DNA from: Chamaecrista fasciculata
Lineage: Eukaryota > Streptophyta > Magnoliopsida > Fabales > Fabaceae
Direction of reading: 5' to 3'
NCBI GenBank assembly: GCA_003254925.1
Contig: QANZ01007430.1
Location: 108,248-172,247, forward strand
Length of the DNA: 64,000 nucleotides
A program made the position numbers and the translations under genes. Below, in pieces: positions 20,501 to 30,569 of the stretch (position 1 is the first letter of the stretch; each line of letters starts with the position of its first letter). The notes under the pieces are model-generated. The model worked only from the letters and a program-made list of their open reading frames with translations, was not told where the DNA came from and ran no database searches.

Positions 20501-21689
20501 CATTCTACACAATAATACACTAATCTTACTAAGATCAGTTTAAAATCAATACATTTTAGATGAGAAACGGCTCAGAAGCTCACCTCGACGGAGTCGGCCA
20601 GAATCGGAATCGGTGAACAGGGGTAAGAAACTGAAACGGAAATGACAAACACTCATCTTCATCCTTAGAATGGGTTGAACAAAGCGAACCAAAATTTTTG
20701 AAACCATAGTCAGAATTTTCACACTTGATCTGAAAAAGTTTTCACAAAACCCCCCAAAATTTCATATACAACCCATCAAAACCCCCAAACTTTTGAAAGA
20801 GCATTTTAAATTCTTGATATAAAAAAGCTAAGAGAATGATTTCAACTTACCGTGAAGTGAATCATTTGCACTGAAAGCCCCCAAATCTCTTAAATCTTAG
20901 GGATAGTGACAATTAAGTCCCAAAACCATTCAGCTTCGTCAATAATAAATGACCTGAAAAAAACAAAACAAAAGAAAAAGTCAGAATAGAGAAGAGGAAG
21001 GGAGAATGAGGATGATTAAGGTGAAAGGAGAAACCTGAATGGTTTTGAGAGGAGGGTCGTTCAACCGATTCATGCAACTCCGACGACCATCACGGCTGTT
21101 GCTTCCTCCTACCCTCGCGACTTGAAAATGCAACTTGAAAACGACAGTGGTTGTAATCATGTAAGGATATATATAGATCGGGAGAGAAAGTGAGAGGGGA
21201 GAGGAGGAAGGTCGTGGCTGACGACGGCGACGCTCGTGGTTGACGACGGCGGAGCTCATGGCTGACGACGGCGGCGCTCGTGGCTGAACTGCGAGCGGAT
21301 AGCGACGACGGAGATGGAATTTTTGGGAGGATGGAATGGTGACAAAGAGAATGGTAGGTGAGAGAAGAAGGAGGTTGGGAAAAATGTGTTCTGTTTTTGG
21401 TGATGTTGAATTGATGATTGAAATGTGGTATATTGCAATTTGAAATTCAAAATTTGAAAAGAGATGAGGCAGCAGGAATTTGAGGCAGACATGAGGCAGC
21501 GGACAAAATGCGACGCGTGGCAGCTCGGCAATTCCCATTTCAAATTTTGATTGGAAAACAAAAAAGAAAATGGAAAAATTAGACACATGTCAAGCTGTGG
21601 GTGAAATTGAGAAAATTGAAGGTGGGCCAACTATGCATACAATTGCGCCACGTGTGCGAAATGAGACATTGTTTTATTAAGATAATAGA

Positions 21690-22008
21690 TTTTGTATTTG
21701 TTTATTTTATCCAATATTTATATTTTATCTGTATTTGGAAAATTAGTATTTATATTCATAGCTTATGCGATATTCGATGGATATCTGAAATATCTGAAAA
21801 TAATGAATATAAGATAGAATATTCTAATTCAAAAATTGAATATATTCGATATTTTCTATTCAATTAACTAAAATAAAATTAAAAAAAAGCTAAAAATATA
21901 TAATATATTATAAAATATTTTCATTATTAGGTATCAGATACCGGGTACCCTAACTACTCATTCATTTTGAACGGATATCAGATAGTTGAGGCAACAAAAT
22001 CGGAACTA
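21690..22008. other. AT-rich host sequence around the Helitron insertion
   Basis: No gene is seen. GGTATCAGATACCGGGTACCC (21932-21952) and GATATTCGATGGATATC (21769-21785) look like pieces of an older palindromic element; GGGTATTCGATGATTTTGTT left of the Helitron (about 18748) may be its other side, which the Helitron split. Confidence 0.35.
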
Positions 22009-22491
22009 TAAAAGTTACTATTGACGAGTTCTTTCTATATCTATTTGGAGTCATTGGCAAGCAAGGTCTAATAGTACTCCAGCAGTGAATTTGGTCAAAA
22101 TATCAATATCAACTTTTAAAGTACTAACTCTCTTAAAGAGTAATTTGTAGCTCATATTCTTTTAGATTCGAACTTGAAATGATAGAGATATGAGCAACTT
22201 CATGGAATGATTGATCCATATTCAAGCTTGATTTCATACCTAATTTGATCTCGTTTCTTATGGTTTCAATTGGGCATAGAAAAAGTCATCAAATGTAATT
22301 TGTAGTTCCAATTTTATCACATTTTCGAACTAGAAACGATAGAGAGATATATGACCACATTTAATTGTTATTTGTTAAGGACTAACACAAAAATTTTGAG
22401 AAACGTTAAGGACCAAAATAGAATAAAACAATTAGGGACCAAAACAAAATTTAGGATAAACATTAGGGACCAAAATAGAGTTTTGGCCTCC
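22009..22491. repeat. Half of a foldback element (57.7-kb family)
   Basis: AAAAGTTACT...GACGAGTTCTTTC, GATAGAGATATGAGCAACTTCAT, GATAGAGAGATATATGACC, and the terminal series TAAGGACCAAAATAGAA, TTAGGGACCAAAACAAAATT, TTAGGGACCAAAATAGAGTT follow the same order as the right part of the element at 57684-58545. The left arm is missing. Confidence 0.55.
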
Positions 22492-22644
22492 CAATTACAA
22501 ATACTTCTATATTTTTTTACAACTTTTAAAATAACCAATAAATGAAAGTCAACATAATTTGGTCATGGCAATATAATTGACACGTAATCGCTATCTAAAA
22601 TTTCAGGAAATAAAATACGAAATTGATAAGGTTTCAAAAGTTAA

Positions 22645-24477
22645 TGAGTAAACTACTAAATTGGTCCCTCGATTATTGGCTCGCTGACAGATTGGTACCC
22701 GAATTACGGGAATTGACAAATAGGTCCCCGAATTTTACTAACGTTAGTTAAATTGGTTCTTTCGTGAAGTCACCGTTAGCCAAGAAGATGACGTGTCCGT
22801 TATCTGCTGACGTGGCACGTTAAGTGCCACATCAGCAGATGGAACACTGAAAATGAAAAAAAAAGCCAACTGTGTATTTCCTGCCACATAAGCATTAATA
22901 TTAGAAGAAAAACATTTCTTCTCTTCTTCAAATTGGTCCCTAAGTTCAAATTTTATCTCATTATTTTCAATTACCCCTCTTTTCATCATCTTCATTCATT
23001 TTAGTCCCAAATCCTAAAAATAAATTGTAAAGTGTCCCAAAACACTTCCAAACATTCCAATTTAGTCCTTAAAAGTATTAAAAACCCTAAAACCTAAACC
23101 TCAAACTCTAAACCTTAAAATCCTAAACCCTAAACCCCAAACTCTAAACCCTAAAATCCTAAACCCTAAAACCTTAAACCCTAAAACCCTGAACCATAAA
23201 ACCCTAAACCCTAAAACCCTAAATGCTAAAATCCTAAAACCCTAAACCCTAACCCCTAAACCCTAAAATCCTAAACCCTAAAACCTAAACCCTAAACCCT
23301 AAAATCCTAAAACCTAAATCCTCTCCCCTTTTATCAAGATATACTTTCAATCAAGTCCCTGCCCAAATTACAAATTGGCCCTGACTGTTTTCTTTTCTTT
23401 TCAAAATGGTCCATGAAGATAATGAGTATTGGTCCCTGAACAAATTGACCGAGATTCATCAACATCATCATCAACATGTCACACGCAAATCCAGATTCAT
23501 CAACACCTTCATCCTAATTTCCTCCAAATCACCTTCTTCTTCCTCACAAATTCACAAATTCACAACACAGAACACAACGATTTTAGATTTACAATGTCAG
23601 AGTGTCGTATCATATGAGATTGGTGTTTTTTTTCTTTGATTCTTCGTTTCTTTTGAGTTTTGAGAGTGAAAGATGTTATCGAAGATGAAGATCTACATTC
23701 AGTGTGATTTCGTTTCATATGAGATTGGTGTTTTTTTCTTTTGATTCTTCATTTCTTTGATTCTTCAGTCACAACACAGAACACAACACATATTTGGATG
23801 AAAACCCACAGCAAACGAATCGATTTCAAGAAATGAAAACCCACAGCAAACGAATCGATTTCAAGAAGAGGACGACGGAGGGAGAAAACGACGGAGGAAG
23901 AGAGAGAGTGTGAGGCTTCGTTGTGATCAAATCGAATATGGAGGCTTTGTTGTAGTCATTTTCGCACAGTGTAGTCATTTTGTGATCGATCTTCATTGTA
24001 GTCATTTTGTGATCTTCGCACAGTGTAGTCATTTGAATATGGGATAGGCGAGGCGAGGCTGAAGCCACCATGGGAGAGGTTTTTTGAAGAAAGAGGAAGA
24101 TGATGATGACTGGGGATTAGGGATTCATGAAATTTCTTTAGGGATTTATGTTAAATTGGAAAAATTAGATGAAGATTGAAAAAAAAATTAAGTTTTAGGG
24201 TTTAGGGTTTAGGATTTAGGATTTTAGGGTTTAGAGTTTGGGGTTTAGATTTTAGGGTTTTTAATATTTTTAAGGACTAAATTGGAATGTTTGGAAGAGT
24301 TTTGGGACACTTTACAATTTTATTTTTAGGATTTGGTACTAAAATGAATGAAGATGATGAAAAGAGGGGGAATTGAAAATAATAGAATAAAATTTGAACT
24401 CAGAGACCAATTTGAAGAATAGATGAAATATATATTTTTTTTAATATTAATGCTTATGTGACAGGAAATACACAGTT

Positions 24478-24560
<83 letters not shown>

Positions 24561-24561
24561 N
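22645..24561. mobile_element. MULE-like element related to the 13.5-kb Pack-MULE, right end lost at an N
   Basis: The left arm starts GAGTAAACTACTAAATTGGTCCC and carries AAGTGTCCCAAAACACTTCC, TTTAGTCCTTAAAAGTATTA and a long run of degenerate CCCTAAA repeats (23080-23320). The right arm (24190-24480) is its reverse complement as far as GGAAATACACAGTTGG, where the sequence dissolves into a 79-base T run and an N. The left arm implies about 200 further bp of right arm that are absent. The core (23340-24180) has 5'UTR-like CT-rich sequence with direct repeats (CATATGAGATTGGTGTTTTT at about 23608 and 23717; AAAACCCACAGCAAACGAAT twice from 23800). I recognise no gene in it. Confidence 0.7.
24482..24561. 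repeat. T79 homopolymer ending in N
   Basis: An uninterrupted T run then an N, at the point where the element's right arm should read a 9-10 base T run followed by CATTTTCAGTG. Probably an assembly or gap-filling artefact, or a collapsed join. Confidence 0.8.
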
Positions 24562-24649
24562 ATATATATCAATAGATCATTTAACATTGCTGTAAAATTT
24601 AACTCTTCTTTTGTTATCCAATATAACCTACAAGTTCTTTATTATAAAT

Positions 24650-25071
24650 AGACCAAAAAGCATTTTTGTCCCGTAGTTTTGCTCAGGTATTAATTTGGTC
24701 TTACAATTTTTTTGTTGTATTTTTATTAGTCTCACATCTTTTGCCTATGTTATAGATTTAGTTTTCTGTTGCACTTTTGGTCTTATATCTCTGGGTCATG
24801 TTGCAGAAGAGGTCTTATATCTTTTGGTTAGGTTGTAAAATTGATTTCATATTTTTAAATGAAGTACAAAATTAGTCTCATATTTTTGGACCATGTGAGA
24901 CTAACGGTGGAATTTTTCGCAAAGATATGGAACCAAAAATGATACAAGATTAAAGCTGCAACTTAAACAAAAGATATGTGACAAAAATATAGCAAAAATG
25001 TTATGAGACTAAATTACATACAACCTGAGAAAAATTATTAGACCAAAAATACATTCTGACATAAATAATAA
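24650..25071. mobile_element. Foldback (MITE-like) element
   Basis: The left arm (GACCAAAAAGCATTTTTGTC, GCTCAGGTATTAATTTGGTC, TCTCACATCTTTTG) is matched in reverse by the right arm (AAAGATATGTGACAAAAATA, GAGACTAAATTACATACAAC, GACCAAAAATACATTC). About 420 bp with no core of its own. Related sequence lies at 11580-11815. Confidence 0.6.
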
Positions 25072-25124
25072 TTCTATCGATCCTATCAAGTTCAATTATA
25101 TGTAAAGATTGGACTACATACTAA

Positions 25125-25460
25125 CTATGAAGCATGGACACTTCATTTTGAAGGCGTGTTGCTGTGTCAGACACGTGTCAATGTCCAACACTCGTACGAC
25201 ACCAACACGACACATATCTATAAATTTTAGAATATAAATAAATTTTTTTTAACTTTAACATGACATGCAAGAGAAAATAATGATAGATATGACATATATT
25301 ATGAATAAAAATTGTAATTTTTAAATTTCTCATAAAAAATTATGAATATTTAATTATTTATATATATAAATATATGTCGTGTCGTGTCGCGTAATTTTTA
25401 AAGTTTGACGTGTCGCTGTGTCCGTGTCCGTGTCGTGTCCCATGTTCGTGTCAGGCTTCA
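25125..25460. mobile_element. hAT-like MITE, copy A
   Basis: Starts CTATGAAGCATGGACACTTC and follows copy B (55987-56314) over nearly its whole length: CATGTCAGAC..., GTCCAACACTCGTACGACACC, ATGACATGCAAGAGAAAATA, GTCGTGTCGTGTCGC. Its right terminus is damaged (CAGGCTTCATA instead of TCCATGCTTCATAG), and its flanks no longer show a clear duplication. Confidence 0.75.
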
Positions 25461-26212
25461 TATACTACTATAAGTATGCAAATTAAATTTTATACAAATT
25501 GTTTATCTAAATTATTCTTTTTAGGTGCAATGTTTATCTTAATTATTATATATTATTTTTCTTCATAAATATATGTATGTACACATTCTCTCTTATACGT
25601 AAATTAAAAAAATTAATAATAAATTAAGTTTAATGATCATATATACTTTACTTAACTTCTATAGAACCTTTTTAATATTATTTACGGCTACTAAAAAACA
25701 GGAATTTTGAGTTTTTTTAAAAATGATTAAAAATCTATAACTCGAGAATATTAATTGACTATATAATATTAATTAATCTCTTTTCTTAGCGGTCCTAATT
25801 ACATAACAGCAATTTTGAGTTTTTTTAAAAATGATTAAAAATCTATAACTCGAGAATATTAATTGACTATATAATATGAATTGATCTCTTTTCTTAGCCG
25901 TTCTAATTACATAGAAAAAGAATTCATAAAGAAAAATCAGTAGTTGAAAATTTGTCATATTCAGCTCAAAATAAGAAAAATATGACCAATTTTACTTGTT
26001 TAATCGTGAAATAAGAGATTTAACCTAGTTTTTTATGATCTCAATTGAATATACAAAGTATTAGTAAAAAACAACAAATGAAGAATACTCTAGACTAGTT
26101 GCATTCAAATTTGAAATGAGATAAATATAATAATGATCATATTAAATAGTTTGAGCTCAAAATAAACTAAATGGATCAGAAACATTTAGGACCAGAGTTG
26201 GCAACAATAAAA
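25461..26212. repeat. AT-rich stretch with a 108-bp direct tandem duplication
   Basis: AATTTTGAGTTTTTTTAAAA...CTTTTCTTAGC starting at 25703 is repeated from 25811 (exact 108-bp shift) with few changes. The rest (25461-25690 and 25930-26212) is AT-rich with no gene that I can see. Confidence 0.7.
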
Positions 26213-26590
26213 TACTCATGGTACCCCCAAAGTATGAAGTTATTTTCAGTTATATCCTCAAAGTTTTTTTTTTTGTCAATTGTACCTCTAAAATATGAAG
26301 TTAGTTTCAATTGTATCCTAAAAGTTTTTTGAGTCAATTATATCCCTAATATTTGTTTTTGTGTGTCAATTATACCCTAAATTTTTTATTTTTTGTGTCA
26401 ACTATTGTATCCCCAATTTGGGAGTACAATTGATTCAAATGTAAAACATTGGGGGTACCAAAAAAAACTTTGGGGGTGCATTTGAAAATGACTCAATACT
26501 TTGAGGGTATAATTGACTCAAAAAAAAATTTTGGGGTTATAACTGAAAATGACATCATACTTGGGGATACCAAGAGTATTTTTGCCTTTA
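26213..26590. mobile_element. Foldback (MITE-like) element
   Basis: ATACTCATGGTACCCCCAAA...TTTTCAGTTATATCCTCAAA on the left is complementary to TTTGGGGTTATAACTGAAAA...TTGGGGATACCAAGAGTATT on the right; GTCAATTGTACC units recur inside. It belongs to the same lineage as the arms at 12.3-13.1 kb (GTTATACCTCC, GTCAATTATA). Confidence 0.65.
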
Positions 26591-27891
26591 CGAGTTATTA
26601 ATATGAAACTTCTGAAACATTTATGACTAAAATAAATTTAAGGAGACATTTGTTACACGAATTGGAAAAATGGTCCTGTGATTATTTGAGTTACATTTTG
26701 AGTGAGACATTTTTAGAAAATTTTATTCTGTTGAGAATTATGGACATTGTGTTATGAAATACTATTTTCCTCATGAATCTATTAATTTTAGTTAAAAGTT
26801 TTAATTATGATATAATTATTTTTTTATGATATAATATTTTTCTCATGAATTATTTTGAAGAATTTCTACATTTGATAAACTATTAGTTGAGAATAAAAAG
26901 TCAAGGGCATATTTGTAAAAGTATTAAGCATTCACAGTAATATCAAAGTTGAACCAAACATAAAATTATAATATTCATAAGAATATTGTAAAATGATCTC
27001 AGAATTATTTTAACTCATCCAATCAAATAAACTTATAATCCTGAGAATTCTATTTCAGAAAATGTGATTGTCGAGAATGAGAAAATATTCCTTTTACCTA
27101 ACATCCCCTGAGAGTATAGATTTACGACTAATTTAAATAATCAACAAAAAAGGATTATATATTTGAGTAATTACAATTCTCGAATGAATATCACTAGAAA
27201 ATTCTCCTTCTGAAGTCAGAACACATGATATATACTTACACACGCGACAAGAAATTAATTAATTGATTTCCAGGAAATTCTCTAACAATTATCCCTGTCC
27301 TTAAAACTCGTGAGTCATGACGATTATTAATTAGTCAATCATGGAAAGAAACAAAAGGCGTCAAGTCAACCCGTGTAATTTTTACACGAAAAACATAACC
27401 AAACCATGGTCTTCTTTCTAAGTTTGTATATGTCTCAAGATGTATAAAGATATTATTTTTAAATTTAACAATAATATTTATATACCTTTTAAAAAGTTAT
27501 TTTCACAATAAAAAAAATAAATTCAACAATAATAAAAATTAATTAATTTCTTTAATAACTTTTTATTTTATTAAATTAATTTATTATTTTTAATATTCTT
27601 TCATATATATATATATATATATTGTATTTTTCTTATATTATATAATTTCAAAAAATAAATCCTGAGAAAATTTCTGCAACCATGCACAAATTTCCCTGCG
27701 TATTCTCTGATTTTTCTTTTTCCCCTTCCTTCACGTTTCTTCTAATTAATCACCCCATCAACCTTTTCACACACACATATATATATATATCGCCCCTCCT
27801 CTTCATATATATTAACCTTATTTTCATCATTTCATCTTATACATTTTCTTAGTCTCTTCATATATAACCATATTAACCTTATTAATTAAGC
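26591..27891. other. Upstream region of the second BAP-like gene
   Basis: AT-rich, no coding sequence. Near the gene: (TA)n at about 27606 and 27780, a CT-rich leader (CGCCCCTCCTCTTCATATAT) and TATATAACCATATTAACC close to the ATG. A precise TATA box cannot be chosen among the many TA runs. Confidence 0.45.
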
Positions 27892-28545
27892 ATGGATCAC
27901 CCAGAGAAGAAGAAAACACAAACACTAGAAGTAACGGTTATTTCCGGTGAGAATCTTTGCCTCGATTGGAATCCGATGACGGAAAATACGTACGTCGAGG
28001 TTCGGACGGAGTCCTTAAAGTGTTGGACAACGAAAATGGCTAATAAGTGTAGTAATAGTGAAGAAGAGGGATCAAGCTTAGGGTACCCTACGTGGAATGA
28101 CAAGTTAAGGGTGGAGGTACCCTTGCATGCAAAATCTATTACGTTTGAGGTTAAGTGTAAGACTTCCAAAGACGTGGCTAGGTCCGTTGGGTTGGCGAGA
28201 ATAGCGATTTCGGATGTCCTAAAGAAAAGAGAGGATGGTCATATTGTTGGTGGGGGTGCCCTACAAAAAGAGGGATGCTTAAGCTTGCATGTGTTGAGTT
28301 ATAGGTTGAGGAATTGGGAAGGAAGGAGATGTGGGGTCCTTAATTTCTCTGTGAGGGAATTGACGAATGAAGAAGAAAAAGAAGAAAATTCATCAAATTT
28401 GAAGTATGAGAAGAAGAAGAAGAAGGAAATGATGATTATGGATCATGATGATGATCTAATGGGTTATAGCAATAATAATAATAATATGAATGAAGTTGTT
28501 ATGGGGGTTCCTGTTTGGTGGAACCACCTTGGAATTCATGCTTGA
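27892..28545 (+). CDS. BON1-associated protein (BAP1/2)-like C2-domain protein, paralogue
   Basis: Intact single-exon frame of 217 residues with the domain order of the 16.1-kb gene: LEVTVISGENLCLDWNPM (12-29), TYVEVRTESLKCWTTK, YPTWNDKLRVEVPLHAKS, ITFEVKCK, SVGLARIAISDVLK, LSYRLRNWEGRRCGVLNFSV (about 135-154), then an acidic/lysine-rich tail (EEEKEEN, KKKKKEMM), a poly-Asn stretch and GVPVWWNHLG. The ends GVPVWWN and GIPVGWN show that the two share a C-terminal motif beyond the C2 domain. Likely a membrane-associated negative regulator of cell death with BON1-type copines (inferred from the family). It is AT-rich in codon use, in contrast to its GC-rich paralogue. First in-frame ATG chosen. 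Confidence 0.88.
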   Translation: MDHPEKKKTQTLEVTVISGENLCLDWNPMTENTYVEVRTESLKCWTTKMANKCSNSEEEGSSLGYPTWNDKLRVEVPLHAKSITFEVKCKTSKDVARSVGLARIAISDVLKKREDGHIVGGGALQKEGCLSLHVLSYRLRNWEGRRCGVLNFSVRELTNEEEKEENSSNLKYEKKKKKEMMIMDHDDDLMGYSNNNNNMNEVVMGVPVWWNHLGIHA

Positions 28546-28889
28546 AGAATCACGATATATATATACAATATATACCTTCAATTATCGTTGTTTCTAAGAA
28601 AAGTTGTGGGTAATTTTTGTTTTTTTCTTTAAGTTAGGATTATATTGTTCTTCGGTTTTTTTTTTTCATAAACTACTTTGATTTTGTATTTACTATGAGT
28701 CGAATTATATATGTATTTGATACTTCGCATTAGTACATAGAATATAACATTCTTTTTTGGCCACTACAGGAAAAACAGAAAAAGTGATCATCATTTAATT
28801 TTTTAAGAGTCAGATGTCAGAGAAGAAGTTAATTAACTTGGAAAATACCAAGAAATCAAAATAAAATCAAAATAAGAGGATGTGAGTAC
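28546..28889. other. 3' flank of the second BAP-like gene
   Basis: AT-rich UTR-like sequence with no gene. CACTACAGGAAAAACAG at 28764 resembles a CACTA-transposon terminus; no partner end or 3-bp duplication was found. Confidence 0.4.
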
Positions 28890-28897
28890 AGAGACCC

Positions 28898-29000
28898 AAC
28901 CAATTCTCAGATTTCGGTACCAGTCAAGAAAGTTAGTCCCAGTCAACTTGTCCTTCTCAAGGACAGATCGCAGTGATAGTGTTTGAACGTTCGTTGCCAT
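28898..29000 (-). pseudogene. Copia gag N-terminal fragment
   Basis: From ATG at 29000 the minus strand reads MATNVQTLSLRSVLEKDKLT then GTNFLDWYRNLRI. This is the usual start of the gag polyprotein in plant Copia elements (S-L-R-S-x-L-E-K-x-K-L-x-G-x-N-F-x-D-W-x-R-N-L-R-I). After that the similarity stops and a TGA follows within about 13 codons. It confirms the superfamily of the flanking LTR. Confidence 0.75.
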
Positions 29001-30553
29001 TTCTACAATTTAGATATGAAAAGTTTTAATTAGCAGGAAAAATAAAATTGTATCCACCATTTTATAAAACCCAGTGAAATTTATTATTAGTGGCTAAAAT
29101 CCATATTTCACTAAAGTTTACCGTCGCGTAGGCGATCATGCACCCTTTAGTTATTTAGGTAGGTAACTCCTTACTAATCACATCTCATGTGACTCTTAGA
29201 TCCTTATGGGACAGTATCATCTCATGATACTTATTATGACATGTTTATCCCATCTAATGCCTTGAGGTCCAAAACCGTTTTGATAACCCCATTAAGTCAC
29301 TCGGTAAAACATGTGAATGACTAGGTTCAAAACAATGAGGCCAAAAGCCAACCCACATATCATCAAGGCCCAACTGCAATACGTGTCGCGTAGACGATCA
29401 CCGTATTCAAAGAACCAAGATTTCAACGGGCATCGTGTTGAAACTCCCATTCACCCGTGCTTCCTCAAGGTCAAGGCAGATACGTGTCGCGTAGGCGATC
29501 ACCGCTCCACGATGAACAAGATTTTGGCAGGGCGTTTTAGCGATGACATTAATTACTTAAATTTTCTAAAAGGGTTTATTTTTAAAATTAATTAAAAAAA
29601 AGGTTCCGTCTTGTAGTTAATTTTAAAACTCCTTTTAAAATTAAACGAGTCATGCCACATGTTTATTACCCCATGTATCTCATACATATAAACATGTGCC
29701 CGGATTTTGTATCGTATACAAAATCCCACGCTCGTATCGTATACGTGGTTGTAGCGCGATATATATAAAATTAGCATGTTAAAATTCGCACCCTAAGCAT
29801 ACATCTAGTGCATCACATACAACTAAATGTAAAACAAACACCGTGTTTTAGATATGGCCCATCTACCCTAGAATTCTCCCAAGCCAATGAGAGAACCTTT
29901 CTAAAAGGAAAAAAATAAAATTACACGTGAATAAACCCCAGTTACATTGAGGTATAAACTGAAAGTAAATTTTACACCAGAGTAGAGGGAGACGACACAC
30001 AAGCCGTATTTACCGAAATAAACCTCCTAGAGCCATATCCAACACCACACAATTCAAATATGAACAATTCATACAATTATGTCAAACACGGTAACCAACA
30101 CATATATTAAAACTCCTTTTAAAATTGTGTTCAATTTAGGGTCTGTACAATTTTAACATGCCTTTTTCTTGAGATTAGGCCTTTTGTCAATAATTATAAA
30201 TACCATGAATCTCCATTCAAGAATTTATAAATATTGACCCCCAAAAATTTTTAAAATTCACAATTTTAACAAATTTTCAGCCACCTTTATAATTATTATA
30301 ATTAAAACACTTTTAACTATAATTATAAAGGAATTTCGACTTTGGCCTAAAACATCAAGAAAAATTTTCCAGTCGATCCAATCGACTCTATATGTATCTC
30401 ATACATATAATTTGCACATTTTTCTGTAGATTGAATTTTAAGAAAATTGTTTGGTGGATTTCTTTGTAAAACCAAAAAACGTGATTGAAAGCGGTAAACA
30501 CATATATCATACATCACATGTACACATAAACAGTTTTAAATCCTAGAACTAGC

Positions 30554-30568
30554 GTGGCTCTGATACCA
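30554..30568 (-). other. Primer-binding site (initiator Met-tRNA)
   Basis: GTGGCTCTGATACCA on the plus strand is TGGTATCAGAGCCAC on the minus strand, one base from the LTR edge. Confidence 0.85.
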
Positions 30569-30569
30569 C

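Larger units (their letters stand above)
18777..21689 (-). mobile_element. Non-autonomous Helitron (2.9 kb) with captured TPR gene and minisatellites
   Basis: On the minus strand the element begins TCTATTATCTTAATAAAACA at 21689 after a host A, and ends CTAG at 18777 before a host T. The 3' hairpin ACCCGTGCG-AA-CGCACGGGT (18787-18806) lies 6 nt inside the CTAG. Those are the three Helitron criteria (A|TC start, hairpin, CTRR|T end). There is no target duplication. No Rep/helicase is present, so it depends on another element. It contains a spliced TPR-gene segment near its 3' end, a 62-bp and a 24-bp tandem array, and about 1.1 kb (20570-21650) of unassigned sequence with no convincing gene. 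Confidence 0.85.

Noticed and set aside
22744..24071. Open frames on both strands in the 22.7-24.1 kb element
   Set aside because: Arm and UTR-like sequence; no protein family recognised and frames overlap repeats.
28764..28790. CACTA transposon end (CACTACAGGAAAAACAG), and a similar one at 51170 (CACTACAAGAAACTAG)
   Set aside because: No matching opposite terminus or 3-bp duplication in reach; too short to annotate as elements.
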